From an uncultured Clostridia bacterium (GTDB lineage: Bacteria; Bacillota; Clostridia; Oscillospirales; Oscillospiraceae), in contig CAMZHU010000002.1 of the NCBI GenBank assembly GCA_947306975.1, forward strand, positions 1 to 37,333: a DNA stretch of 37,333 nt, read 5' to 3'. How positions within the stretch are numbered: position 1 is the first letter of the stretch; every line of letters starts with the position of its first letter. The notes under the pieces were generated by a model, which ran no database searches, was not told the DNA's origin, and saw only the letters and a list, made by a program, of their open reading frames with translations. Positions 28,722-37,333 of this stretch are shown piece by piece. Both the position numbers and the translations under genes were made by a program.

Positions 28722-30305
28722 ATGTGTTCAATTATCGGATACTGCGGCACCGTCGCTGACGCGGGGGCTTTCGATGCGGGCTTTGCCCGCACGAAGTCCC
28801 GCGGCCCCGATGACAGCCGCGTAATAGATACCGGGAGAGGCATCCTCGGCTTCCACCGGCTTTCGATCATGGGGCTGACGCCGTCAGGCATGCAGCCCTT
28901 TGAGCTTGACGGGAGCTGGGCCGTATGCAACGGCGAGCTTTACGGATTCGAGAAGGAGAGGGACGAACTCATAAAGAAGGGATATACCTTCAAGAGCGAC
29001 AGCGACTGCGAGATACTGCTGCCACTGTACAGGGAGTACGGCACGGATATGTTCGCAATGCTGGACGCAGAGTTTGCCTGCATCATCTACGACGGGGAGA
29101 CCGGGGGTTTTGTTGCTGCCCGCGACCCGATCGGAATCCGCCCGCTCTATTACGGGTACGATGGAAAAGGGACTATCGTGTTCGCCAGTGAGGCCAAGAA
29201 CCTTGTGGGCATAGCAGACAGGATCATGCCGTTTCCGCCGGGATATTTTTACAAAGACGGCAGATTCGAGCGATACTGCGATATAACCGCGGTCGACGCG
29301 GTATCCGGCGACGACATAGAGACGGCGTGCGCAAAGATCCGGGAAAAGCTCACGGAGGGCGTGAAGAAACGCCTCATATCCGACGCAAAGGTAGGATTTC
29401 TGCTCTCCGGCGGGCTCGATTCCTCTCTGGTATGCGCCATAGCGGCCAAAGAGATCGACAGACCGATAGAGACCTTTGCAATAGGTATGGAAAAGGACGC
29501 TATCGACCTCAAATACGCCCGGCAGGTAGCCGATTTCATCGGGAGCCACCACACTGAAGTGTTCATGACGCCGGAAGAGGTCGTATCATCTCTTGAGGAT
29601 GTCATCCATCTTCTGGGCACTTACGACATCACCACGATCCGCGCAAGTATGGGCATGTACCTTGTATGTAAGGCGATACACGAGCGGACGGATATCCGGG
29701 TGCTGCTCACAGGCGAGATCTCCGACGAGCTGTTCGGTTACAAATACACCGACTTCGCACCTTCGGCTGAAGCCTTCCAGAAGGAGGCTGTAAAACGCGT
29801 CAGCGAGCTCCACATGTACGATGTGCTGCGTGCGGACCGCTGTATATCCGTAAACTCCCTCGAAGCCCGGGTCCCTTTCGGAGACCTGGATTTCGTGAAG
29901 TACGTCATGAGCATTGATCCGGCTATGAAGATGAACAGTTACGGAAAGGGCAAGTACCTGCTGCGCCACGCGTTTGAAGGCACGGGGATCCTGCCCGACG
30001 AGATACTCTGGCGCGAAAAGGCGGCATTCTCCGACGCAGTCGGGCATTCCATGGTGGACGACCTTAAGGCTTTCGCTGAGACCAGGTACACTGACGAAGA
30101 GTTCGAGAAGCTCAAGATGAAGTACACACACGCCCGCCCCTTTACTAAGGAGTCGCTTCTGTACCGGGAGATATTCGAGAGATACTATCCGGGACAGGCG
30201 GAGATGGTGGCGGATTTCTGGATGCCGAACCGTTCGTGGGAGGGCTGCGACGTGGACGATCCGTCCGCGAGGGTCCTGTCGAACTACGGAGCCAGCGGAG
30301 AATAA
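28722..30305 (+). CDS. asnB: Asparagine synthetase (glutamine-hydrolysing)
   Basis: The 527-residue product has a class II amidotransferase domain with nucleophile Cys2 (MCSIIGYCG), RGPDDS, LGFHRLSIM and CNGELYGF. Its synthetase domain has the PP-loop LLSGGLDSSLVCAIAA, the segment GEISDELFGYKYTDFAP, and SLEARVPFGDLDFVKYVMSI. It transfers amide nitrogen from glutamine to aspartate with ATP. The length and order match the E. coli AsnB type. The ribosome binding site AAGGTG overlaps the region just after the amt stop codon, 14 bases away. Its place after glnN and amt suggests expression linked to ammonia or glutamine supply. Confidence 0.97.
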   Translation: MCSIIGYCGTVADAGAFDAGFARTKSRGPDDSRVIDTGRGILGFHRLSIMGLTPSGMQPFELDGSWAVCNGELYGFEKERDELIKKGYTFKSDSDCEILLPLYREYGTDMFAMLDAEFACIIYDGETGGFVAARDPIGIRPLYYGYDGKGTIVFASEAKNLVGIADRIMPFPPGYFYKDGRFERYCDITAVDAVSGDDIETACAKIREKLTEGVKKRLISDAKVGFLLSGGLDSSLVCAIAAKEIDRPIETFAIGMEKDAIDLKYARQVADFIGSHHTEVFMTPEEVVSSLEDVIHLLGTYDITTIRASMGMYLVCKAIHERTDIRVLLTGEISDELFGYKYTDFAPSAEAFQKEAVKRVSELHMYDVLRADRCISVNSLEARVPFGDLDFVKYVMSIDPAMKMNSYGKGKYLLRHAFEGTGILPDEILWREKAAFSDAVGHSMVDDLKAFAETRYTDEEFEKLKMKYTHARPFTKESLLYREIFERYYPGQAEMVADFWMPNRSWEGCDVDDPSARVLSNYGASGE

Positions 30306-30333
30306 GAGTCAACAGTATACGGAGGAATAAGTA

Positions 30334-32154
30334 ATGTGCGGTATAGTCGGATTTACGGGTACACAGCCCGCTGCGCCGGTCCTTCTGGAAGGACTTAAGA
30401 AACTTGAATACAGGGGCTACGACTCTGCGGGGATAGCAGTGATGTCGGACGGCGTGATATCGGTCAGCAAGGTCACGGGACGCATCGCCAACCTTTGCGA
30501 GAAGACAAGGGACGGTGCGGAAGTGCCCGGCGCCGCCGGGGTGGGGCACACGAGATGGGCAACCCACGGGGCGCCTACCGAAGAAAACGCGCACCCCCAT
30601 CTGAGCAACGACGGACGGTTCGCCGTAGTACACAACGGGATCATTGAGAACTACATCGCACTCCGGGAGGAGCTCATCAGGGACGGTTACCGTTTCGAGA
30701 GCGAAACAGATACTGAAGTCATCGTCCATCTTGTAGAGATGTACTACTCCGGCAGCGTCAGGGACGCCCTGATCAAGACTACGAACCGTCTGCGGGGATC
30801 ATACGCGCTCGGCGTGATCTGTGCGGACGAGCCGGGGAAACTGTTCGCGGTCCGGGAGGCAAGCCCGCTCATCCTCGGCGTCGGAGTCGGTGAGAACTAC
30901 TTCGCCTCTGACGTCACGGCCCTGGTCCCCTATACGAGGAACTGCATTTACATGGACGACGGAGAGTACGCGGAACTGTCGAGAGATTCCGTGAAGATCT
31001 TCGACTGCACAGGCCAGGAGATCGCAAAAGACGTCGTCCGCGTCACATGGGACGTTCAGGCCGCCGAAAAGGGCGGCTACGAGCATTTTATGCTCAAGGA
31101 GATCATGGAACAGCCCGCCGCCATAAAGGCCGCCACGGCTCCAAGGATAAAAAACGGTAAAGTCTTTTTCGAGGAGATGGATATAAGCGCGGAGCAGCTC
31201 AGGGATATAAGAAAGATCGTTATAACTGCCTGCGGCTCAGCGTATTACGCGGGATGCTCGGGAAGATACGCGATTGAAAAACTCTGCAGGATACCGGTGG
31301 AGGTGGAGCTGGCCAGCGAGCTGCGATACAACAACCCGCTGATCGACGGGCATACGCTTCTGATCGTCATATCCCAGTCCGGAGAGACGGCGGACACGAT
31401 AGCGGCGATGAAGGAGTGCAAAGCCCGGGGCGCTAAGGCTCTCGCGATCGTGAACGTCGTGGGGAGCACGATAGCCAAACTCGCGGACTGGACCGCATAC
31501 ACATGGGCCGGGCCTGAGATAGCCGTGGCCACTACTAAGGGATACACGACCCAGCTTGCGGTCCTGTATCTCCTTTCTGTGTATTTCGCGGATAAACTGG
31601 GGTATATCGGTGACTGTTCCAAATACGTTTCTTCTCTGCGCGCGCTGCCGAGGCTCATACAGCAGGCGATAGATATGAACCCCGGCGTTGCACAGCTGGC
31701 GAAGAAGTATCATTCGAGCAGGTCCCTGTTCTTCATAGGCCGCAATACCGATTACGCTGTGGCGCTGGAAGGGGCGCTGAAGATGAAGGAGATATCGTAC
31801 CTTCACGCCGAGGCGTACGCTGCCGGCGAACTGAAGCACGGTACGATCGCCCTCATAGAGGAACACACTCCGGTCGTCGCGCTGTGCTGCAACCCGGCGA
31901 TAATGGAGAAGACGCTGAGCAACATAGTCGAGGTGAAGGCAAGGGGAGCGGAGGTCCTGGCGCTGACATTCAGGGACAACCAGAAGATACTCTCTGTCGC
32001 CGACGACTTGCTGTTCATACCGAAGGTCGACGCGCTCTTCTCCGCCGCAGTGGAGATAATTCCGCTCCAGATCCTCGCCTACTTCGTGGCGAAGGAGAAC
32101 GGCTGCGATATCGACAAGCCCAAAAATCTGGCGAAGTCGGTCACTGTTGAATAA
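30334..32154 (+). CDS. glmS: Glutamine-fructose-6-phosphate aminotransferase (isomerising)
   Basis: The 606-residue product matches GlmS. The N-terminal class II amidotransferase has Cys2 (MCGIVGFTG), EYRGYDSAGIAV and HTRWATHGAPTEENAHPH. Two SIS sugar-isomerase domains follow, with ITACGSAYYAG and SQSGETADTIAAM in the first and FIGRNTDYAVALEGALKMKE in the second. The C-terminal KNLAKSVTVE is the family tail that closes the active site. It makes glucosamine-6-phosphate for peptidoglycan, using glutamine nitrogen. A GGAGG is present 7-8 bases before the ATG. In Bacillus subtilis glmS is controlled by a leader ribozyme; the 28-base gap here has no room for one, so control must come from the operon. 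Confidence 0.98.
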   Translation: MCGIVGFTGTQPAAPVLLEGLKKLEYRGYDSAGIAVMSDGVISVSKVTGRIANLCEKTRDGAEVPGAAGVGHTRWATHGAPTEENAHPHLSNDGRFAVVHNGIIENYIALREELIRDGYRFESETDTEVIVHLVEMYYSGSVRDALIKTTNRLRGSYALGVICADEPGKLFAVREASPLILGVGVGENYFASDVTALVPYTRNCIYMDDGEYAELSRDSVKIFDCTGQEIAKDVVRVTWDVQAAEKGGYEHFMLKEIMEQPAAIKAATAPRIKNGKVFFEEMDISAEQLRDIRKIVITACGSAYYAGCSGRYAIEKLCRIPVEVELASELRYNNPLIDGHTLLIVISQSGETADTIAAMKECKARGAKALAIVNVVGSTIAKLADWTAYTWAGPEIAVATTKGYTTQLAVLYLLSVYFADKLGYIGDCSKYVSSLRALPRLIQQAIDMNPGVAQLAKKYHSSRSLFFIGRNTDYAVALEGALKMKEISYLHAEAYAAGELKHGTIALIEEHTPVVALCCNPAIMEKTLSNIVEVKARGAEVLALTFRDNQKILSVADDLLFIPKVDALFSAAVEIIPLQILAYFVAKENGCDIDKPKNLAKSVTVE

Positions 32155-32167
32155 ATATGTACATATT
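32154..32167. repeat. 14-bp perfect palindrome between glmS and purC
   Basis: AATATGT immediately followed by ACATATT, centred on GTAC, overlapping the last base of glmS. It is a small operator-sized dyad in a 40-base gap. No convincing separate promoter was found there. Confidence 0.5.
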
Positions 32168-32194
32168 CGCAATAAAGGTATATAAGGTACAGAC

Positions 32195-32908
32195 ATGAAC
32201 AAAGGCGAGCTCCTTTATGAGGGGAAGGCTAAGAAGGTCTATATGACTGACGACCCCGGCCTTCTCATCGTTTCTTACAAGGACGACGCAACGGCCTTCA
32301 ACGGTCTCAAGCGCGGGACGATCCAGGGGAAAGGCGTGATCAATAACAGGATGAGCAATCTGCTCATGAAACGGCTGGAGGAGAAGGGCATCCCGACCCA
32401 TCTGGTTGAAGAATTAAGCGAGCGCGACACCCTCGTAAAGAGAGTATCGATCGTGCCGCTTGAAGTGATCGTCAGAAACATCTCAGCCGGCTCGTTCTCA
32501 AAACGTTACGGCGTGGAAGAGGGAATAGTCTTCGAGGCCCCTACCATTGAGATATCGTACAAGAACGATGAACTGGGAGATCCGCTGCTGAACCATTACC
32601 ATGCCCTGGCGCTTAAGCTGGCGAGCGAGAAGGAGCTCGAGACCATAAAAGAATACTCTTTCCGCATAAACGACGAGCTGAAGTGCTTCTGGAGCGGCTG
32701 CGGCGTTACGCTGGTCGACTTCAAACTCGAGTTCGGAAGGCTCCCCGACGGGACCATCGTCCTGGCTGATGAGATCAGCCCGGATACATGCCGGCTATGG
32801 GACAGCGCCACGGGCAAGAAGCTCGACAAGGACCGCTTCCGCCGTGATCTGGGCGGCGTCGAGGACGCCTATCAGGAGATCATGCAGCGGCTGAAGGCCA
32901 ACATATAA
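32195..32908 (+). CDS. purC: Phosphoribosylaminoimidazole-succinocarboxamide synthase
   Basis: The 237-residue product is the usual length for bacterial PurC. It contains LLYEGKAKKVY, DATAFNGLKRG, NNRMSNLLMKRLEEKGIPTH, LEVIVRNISAGSFSKRYG and LVDFKLEFGR followed by LADEISPDTCRLWD. It adds aspartate to CAIR in purine synthesis, using ATP. No other de novo steps before it (purE, purF, purD and so on) are near, so this operon holds only the aspartate- and amide-using purine steps. A GGTAC/AAGGT-type ribosome binding site is present upstream of the ATG. Confidence 0.97.
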   Translation: MNKGELLYEGKAKKVYMTDDPGLLIVSYKDDATAFNGLKRGTIQGKGVINNRMSNLLMKRLEEKGIPTHLVEELSERDTLVKRVSIVPLEVIVRNISAGSFSKRYGVEEGIVFEAPTIEISYKNDELGDPLLNHYHALALKLASEKELETIKEYSFRINDELKCFWSGCGVTLVDFKLEFGRLPDGTIVLADEISPDTCRLWDSATGKKLDKDRFRRDLGGVEDAYQEIMQRLKANI

Positions 32909-32923
32909 AGGGGGTAGATCGTG

Positions 32924-34195
32924 ATGAACAGCGCTATCGTCGGCATCAACTGGGGCGACGAGGGCAAAGGCCGTATGGTCGATCTGCTCACCGAGAGCTA
33001 CGACGTCGTCGTCCGGTATCAGGGGGGCGGCAACGCAGGTCATACCGTTATAAACGAGAGGGGCAGATTCGCACTGCATCTGCTCCCCTCCGGCATATTC
33101 AGGGATGGCGTTGTGAACATACTCGGAAACGGCGTCGCTCTTGATCCCGAGAATCTCTGGAAGGAGATTCAGGAAGTCTCATCCAAAGGCGTATCCGTCA
33201 CGCCGGAGAACCTGAAGATCAGCGACAGGGCTTCTCTGCTCATGCCATGGCACAGGGATCTTGACGAACTCGAGGAGCTTCGTCTTGCGGACAAGAAGTA
33301 CGGATCGACGAAGCAGGGCATAGCGCCTTTTTATTCCGACAAATACCAGAAGAAGACGGTCCTGGCAGGGGAACTCCGCGACGGAAATGCTGTAAGAGAG
33401 CGCCTGAAAGGTTTACTGGAATGGAAGAACCTCACTCTGACGAAGGTCTACGGAGCTGAACCGTACACCATGCAGAAACTGGAGCAGTGGCTACGTGATT
33501 ACTGCGACATGATACTGCCGTTCGTATGCGATACCGGTACGTTCCTTAAAGAAGCGCAGAAGGACAATAAGAGCATCCTTCTGGAGGCTCAGCTGGGCGC
33601 ACTCCGAGATCTTGACTACGGAATATATCCTTACACCACGTCTTCCAACACGACGGCAGCATATGCACCTATAGGCGCCGGACTGCCCTCCCTGAGGATC
33701 GACGACGTCGTCGGTGTCGTCAAGGCATACTCCACATGTGTCGGAGAGGGCCCGTTCGTCTGCGAGATGTCCGGACCCGAGGCGGACAGGCTCCGCGAGG
33801 CGGGTTCGGAATACGGCGCAAAGACGGGAAGACCGCGCAGGGTCGGACCTATAGATATAGTTGCGACCAGATACGGCGTTGAAGTACAGGGAGCCACCCG
33901 GATCGCACTCACGAAACTGGACGTGCTGAGCTATATGGAAAAGATACCCGTTTGCGTCCGCTACCGCATCGGCGGCAGGGAAACGGACAGCTTCCCGTTC
34001 CCGACGGAGCTCGACAGCGCAGAGCCGGTTGTCGAGTATCTCAACGGCTGGAACTGCGACATCTCCGGTGCGCGGCGTTGGGAGGATCTGCCCGTAGCTG
34101 CGAAGGAATACGTAACTTTTGTTGAAAAAACGATCGGCTGCCCGGTAGCCTACGTTTCTGTAGGTCCGGAGCGAGAAAAGGTCATAAGGAGATAA
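32924..34195 (+). CDS. purA: Adenylosuccinate synthetase
   Basis: The product of about 423 residues has the PurA P-loop GINWGDEGKGRMVDLL at the start, VVRYQGGGNAGHTV, and GSTKQGIAPFYSDK. It also has SSNTTAAYAPIGAG, VGEGPFVCEMSG and GRPRRVGPIDIVATRYG. It condenses IMP and aspartate with GTP, the first step to AMP. A GTG at 32921 directly precedes ATG 32924; both suit the ribosome binding site AAAGGGGG, and the ATG is chosen because other PurA proteins begin at this point. PurB follows after 4 bases. The sequence reads INWGDEGKG where most PurA proteins have TQWGDEGKG. Confidence 0.97.
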   Translation: MNSAIVGINWGDEGKGRMVDLLTESYDVVVRYQGGGNAGHTVINERGRFALHLLPSGIFRDGVVNILGNGVALDPENLWKEIQEVSSKGVSVTPENLKISDRASLLMPWHRDLDELEELRLADKKYGSTKQGIAPFYSDKYQKKTVLAGELRDGNAVRERLKGLLEWKNLTLTKVYGAEPYTMQKLEQWLRDYCDMILPFVCDTGTFLKEAQKDNKSILLEAQLGALRDLDYGIYPYTTSSNTTAAYAPIGAGLPSLRIDDVVGVVKAYSTCVGEGPFVCEMSGPEADRLREAGSEYGAKTGRPRRVGPIDIVATRYGVEVQGATRIALTKLDVLSYMEKIPVCVRYRIGGRETDSFPFPTELDSAEPVVEYLNGWNCDISGARRWEDLPVAAKEYVTFVEKTIGCPVAYVSVGPEREKVIRR

Positions 34196-34199
34196 ACAG

Positions 34200-35615
34200 A
34201 TGACGAACAGATATGAATCACCGCTCTCTTCGCGGTACGCATCAGATTATATGCTCGGGCTGTTCTCATCCGACACCAGGTTCCGCACATGGCGAAGACT
34301 GTGGACGGCCCTTGCCCGTGCGGAAATGGAGCTCGGGCTGCCTGTAACGCAGCAGCAGGTGGATGAACTGGGAGCGCATATCACGGATATCGACTACGAT
34401 CTCGTGCGTGAAAGAGAGAAGGAGGTACGCCATGACGTAATGGCGCACGTCTACGCCTACGGGAAGGCGGCGCCTTCAGCGGCAGGCATCATCCATCTCG
34501 GCGCTACGAGCTGTTATGTGACCGACAACGCCGACCTCATAATCTACAGAGACGCTCTTGCCCATATCAGGGGAGAACTGCTCTCAGTGCTTGCAAACCT
34601 CACGGAGTTTGCCGAAAGATACAAAGCAACGCCGACTCTAGGATACACACACTATCAGCCGGCGCAGCCCGTCACGGTGGGAAAACGCGCTTCGCTGTGG
34701 ATGCAGGACCTGCTCTCCGACCTTGGGGAGCTGGATTTTGCCGCAGCTAACATAAAATTCCTGGGATGCCGCGGAACGACAGGCACCGAGGCGAGTTTTG
34801 TGGAACTTTTCGACGGAGACGTCTCGAAGATCGATGAGATGAACAGGATGATCGCCGAAGAATTCGGCTTTTCCGAGTGCTTCGACGTCTGCGGACAGAC
34901 TTATCCGAGAAAGGTGGACAGCCGTATACTGAACGCTCTGTCCTCGATAGCTCAGAGCCTTTACAGGATGGCCAACGATATACGTCTAATGCAGCACGAC
35001 AGGCAGATAGAGGAACCTTTCGAGAAGAATCAGATCGGTTCTTCCGCGATGGCATACAAACGCAATCCGATGCGCTGCGAGAGGATATGCTCCCTTTCGA
35101 GATATCTGATGGCCGACGCTGCCAACGCCCCGATGACGGCTTCCGTCCAGTGGCTAGAACGCACGCTCGACGACTCCGCCAACCGCAGGATATCACTTCC
35201 GGAAGGATTCCTCTGCGCAGACGCGATACTGCGTCTCGCCCGGAACATAACGGACGGCCTTCATGTTAACGAGAAGATCATCGACAGGACCCTTCGAGAG
35301 TATCTGCCCTTTATCGCGACCGAGAATCTTCTTATGGAAGCGGTGAAACGCGGCGGAGACAGACAGCAGCTCCACGAGATCATCAGGCGGTGCTCCATGG
35401 AGGCGGCCGCCGTCATGAAAGAGGGCGGGGAATGCGACCTTCTCGCGCGCCTGTCGGCAGAGCCGGGCTTCGGGCTGTCGGAGTCGGAGATGAAAGATAT
35501 CCTCGACCCTAAGCTGTATATAGGCAGATGCCCCGAACAGGTCGACAGGTTCCTGGAGAAAGTCCGGCCGCTCCTCGCGGGGGCCGATACGGAGCCGGCT
35601 GAGATCAATCTGTAG
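34200..35615 (+). CDS. purB: Adenylosuccinate lyase
   Basis: The 471-residue product belongs to the fumarase/aspartase superfamily: YESPLSSRYAS at the start, VMAHVYAYGKAAPSAAGIIH, GATSCYVTDNAD, and the histidine region LGYTHYQPAQPVTVGKRA. The family signature GSSAMAYKRNPMRCERI also appears. It removes fumarate from SAICAR and from adenylosuccinate, so it acts after both PurC and PurA. The start codon lies 4 bases after the purA stop, with AAGGAG (in the end of purA) upstream. Length and motif spacing match the clostridial/human-like PurB branch of about 475 residues rather than the shorter Bacillus form of about 430. Confidence 0.97.
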   Translation: MTNRYESPLSSRYASDYMLGLFSSDTRFRTWRRLWTALARAEMELGLPVTQQQVDELGAHITDIDYDLVREREKEVRHDVMAHVYAYGKAAPSAAGIIHLGATSCYVTDNADLIIYRDALAHIRGELLSVLANLTEFAERYKATPTLGYTHYQPAQPVTVGKRASLWMQDLLSDLGELDFAAANIKFLGCRGTTGTEASFVELFDGDVSKIDEMNRMIAEEFGFSECFDVCGQTYPRKVDSRILNALSSIAQSLYRMANDIRLMQHDRQIEEPFEKNQIGSSAMAYKRNPMRCERICSLSRYLMADAANAPMTASVQWLERTLDDSANRRISLPEGFLCADAILRLARNITDGLHVNEKIIDRTLREYLPFIATENLLMEAVKRGGDRQQLHEIIRRCSMEAAAVMKEGGECDLLARLSAEPGFGLSESEMKDILDPKLYIGRCPEQVDRFLEKVRPLLAGADTEPAEINL

Positions 35616-35626
35616 GGGGCTGAGTC

Positions 35627-37159
35627 ATGGAAAAGATCCTGGTGCTGGATTTCGGCGGGCAGTATGACCAGCTCATAGCCCGCAGAGTAAGAGACCAGCA
35701 TATTTACGCTGAGATAAAGCCGTACAGCGCCATATCTCTGCCTGAAATAAAGGACGCAGGATATGCCGGGATCATCTTCACGGGAGGTCCCAACAGCGTA
35801 TACGACAGCGATTCTCCCCATTACGACCCGGCGATACTTGACGCGGGCATCCCGATACTTGGCATATGCTACGGAGATCAGCTCATGGCGTATATGGCGG
35901 GCGGGACAGTATCGTCCGCCGAGGACTCCAGCGAGTACGGAAAGACGGTCGTGAACGTCACCGGGGATGCACTTTTCGCCGGGGTGCCGGAAGAGAGCGT
36001 CTGCTGGATGAGCCATACGGATTACATCAGCGCCACACCTCGCGATTTCAGAACGACAGCGCGCACTGCCAGCTGCCCCTGCGCGGCTATGTGCGACGAA
36101 GGGCGGAAGCTGTACGGTGTCCAGTTCCATCCGGAGGTGACCCACACCGAGTACGGGACGCAGATACTCCGGAATTTCCTCTACGGTATCTGCGGATGCA
36201 CCGGAGACTGGAGCGTTGAGGATTACGCAGAAAGGACGATAGAGGAATACAGAGTTAAGCTAAGCGGCAAAAAGGTGCTGCTGGCTCTTTCGGGCGGCGT
36301 GGATTCTTCCGTCGCCGCGGCTCTCCTCAGCCGCGCGATAGGCAGCGACCTCACCTGCGTTTTTGTCGATCACGGACTGCTCCGCAAGGACGAGGGAGAC
36401 ATGGTCGAGAGAACGTTCGGGAGCGGTTACGGTCTCAACTTCGTGCGCGTGAACGCTCAGGAGAGGTTCATCTCGAAGCTGGCGGGCGTCACCGAGCCCG
36501 AGAAAAAGAGAAAGATCATCGGGGAGGAGTTCATACGCGTATTCGAGGATGAGGCGAAAAAACTCGGTCGCATCGACGTGCTCGCACAGGGTACGATCTA
36601 TCCCGATGTCATCGAGAGCGGAAAGGGAGACTCCGCTATTATAAAGAGCCATCACAACGTGGGAGGCCTGCCGGACGTCATCTCCTTCGAATCCATAGCG
36701 GAGCCTCTCAGGGACCTGTTCAAGGATGAGGTCAGGAAAGTCGGCACGATGCTGGGAATCCCGCACGAGCTCGTGTGGAGACAGCCGTTCCCGGGGCCCG
36801 GACTTGCGGTCCGGGTGATGGGGGAAGTCACCGCCGAAAAGCTCTCCGTCCTCAGGGAAGCGGACGCCATATTCCGCGAAGAGGTAGGGAAGCTGGGACT
36901 TGAAAACGCTCCTGACCAGTATTTCGCGGTACTTACAGACACCCGAAGCGTAGGCGTCATGGGCGACGCCAGGACATACGGTTATGTGGTCGCTCTCCGA
37001 GCCGTCACCACCGACGATTTCATGACGGCTGAATGGACCAAACTTCCGTTGGAGGTGCTTGAACGCGCCAGCGGCAGGATCACGAACGAAGTACACGGAG
37101 TTTCACGTGTCGTTTATGATATTTCATCCAAGCCTCCGGCAACGGTGGAGTGGGAGTGA
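35627..37159 (+). CDS. guaA: GMP synthase (glutamine-hydrolysing)
   Basis: The 510-residue product has a class I amidotransferase domain ([18 protein letters not shown], nucleophile Cys in [10 protein letters not shown], and [10 protein letters not shown]). The ATP pyrophosphatase domain has the PP-loop [16 protein letters not shown]. The dimerisation domain ends in the conserved KPPATVEWE. It converts XMP to GMP with glutamine nitrogen. The nucleophile motif has Asp (GICYGDQ) where Met or His is most common, a mild variation. It starts 11 bases after the purB stop with AGGGGG upstream, and pyrG follows after 12 bases. Confidence 0.98.
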   Translation: MEKILVLDFGGQYDQLIARRVRDQHIYAEIKPYSAISLPEIKDAGYAGIIFTGGPNSVYDSDSPHYDPAILDAGIPILGICYGDQLMAYMAGGTVSSAEDSSEYGKTVVNVTGDALFAGVPEESVCWMSHTDYISATPRDFRTTARTASCPCAAMCDEGRKLYGVQFHPEVTHTEYGTQILRNFLYGICGCTGDWSVEDYAERTIEEYRVKLSGKKVLLALSGGVDSSVAAALLSRAIGSDLTCVFVDHGLLRKDEGDMVERTFGSGYGLNFVRVNAQERFISKLAGVTEPEKKRKIIGEEFIRVFEDEAKKLGRIDVLAQGTIYPDVIESGKGDSAIIKSHHNVGGLPDVISFESIAEPLRDLFKDEVRKVGTMLGIPHELVWRQPFPGPGLAVRVMGEVTAEKLSVLREADAIFREEVGKLGLENAPDQYFAVLTDTRSVGVMGDARTYGYVVALRAVTTDDFMTAEWTKLPLEVLERASGRITNEVHGVSRVVYDISSKPPATVEWE

Positions 37160-37171
37160 GGGGGAAAGAAC

Positions 37172-37333
37172 ATGACGAAGTACATCTTTGTGACAGGCGG
37201 CGTCGTATCCGGACTCGGCAAAGGGATTACAGCGGCGTCGCTCGGAAGGCTCCTCAAGGCGCGGGGCCTCAAAGTCGCCGCGCAGAAGCTCGATCCGTAC
37301 ATCAACGTCGACCCGGGCACGATGAGCCCGTAT
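37172..37333 (+). CDS. pyrG: CTP synthase (partial, cut by window end)
   Basis: The first 54 residues are present (starting [20 protein letters not shown], then [31 protein letters not shown]). This is the invariant N-terminal synthetase P-loop region of CTP synthase, which makes CTP from UTP with glutamine or ammonia. The start follows GAGGGGGAAAG. It continues the rightward nitrogen operon beyond the window and adds another glutamine-using enzyme to it. Confidence 0.96.
   Translation, partial: MTKYIFVTGGVVSGLGKGITAASLGRLLKARGLKVAAQKLDPYINVDPGTMSPY

Noticed and set aside
30306-30333. glmS ribozyme-riboswitch before glmS
   Set aside because: The gap to asnB is 28 bases and lacks the ribozyme core, which needs well over 100 bases.

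Overview
The window looks like the chromosome of an anaerobic Bacillota (Clostridia-like) bacterium. The evidence is strong AGGAGG-type ribosome binding sites, sigma-A type promoters (TTGACA/TATAAT), a CIRCE operator, desulfoferrodoxin, an ANTAR antiterminator next to glutamine synthetase, and a split ferredoxin-type glutamate synthase. GC content judged by eye is in the low-to-mid 50s percent, and AUA isoleucine codons are frequent. The species cannot be named from this. No tRNA, rRNA, insertion sequence, phage gene or CRISPR array was seen.

Left part (1-8.2 kb): a truncated Rrf2 regulator, a MATE efflux pump, and a leftward redox cluster (thioredoxin-like protein with a CHSC active site, desulfoferrodoxin, CcdA, TlpA/ResA-like thioredoxin). 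CcdA has no ATG, GTG or TTG that keeps its first membrane segment, so it probably starts at CTG. Then come a CIRCE-controlled small heat-shock protein, a free methionine-(R)-sulfoxide reductase, a CorA-type Mg transporter, and a solitary TRAP solute-binding lipoprotein with its own promoter and terminator.

Middle (8.2-17.6 kb): a leftward polyphosphate pair (two-domain PPK2/PAP followed by PPK1), then a rightward seven-gene operon. It holds a TetR regulator with a near-perfect palindrome just after its own promoter, a flavin-reductase-like protein, an NmrA-like SDR, a DUF1295-type membrane enzyme, a six-helix membrane protein, an unrecognised soluble protein and an anchored alpha/beta hydrolase. 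This operon is the least explained part of the window.

Right (17.6-37.3 kb): a divergent nitrogen-assimilation region. From about 24.6 kb, a leftward seven-gene arm encodes a split glutamate synthase (amidotransferase, FMN/Fe-S synthase, four-cluster ferredoxin, FAD oxidoreductase, GXGXG subunit), a type I glutamine synthetase, and an ANTAR protein with a degenerate receiver domain. The rightward arm encodes glutamine synthetase III, an ammonium transporter fused to a P-II domain, then asnB, glmS, purC, purA, purB, guaA and pyrG (cut by the window end). Nearly every enzyme of this arm makes glutamine or spends glutamine, ammonia or aspartate nitrogen. Both arms begin with a strong promoter followed by terminator-like hairpins before the first gene, two in the rightward leader and one in the leftward leader. 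The last gene of the left arm encodes an RNA-binding antiterminator candidate. Together this suggests that nitrogen status is read by transcription antitermination over a region of about 20 kb.
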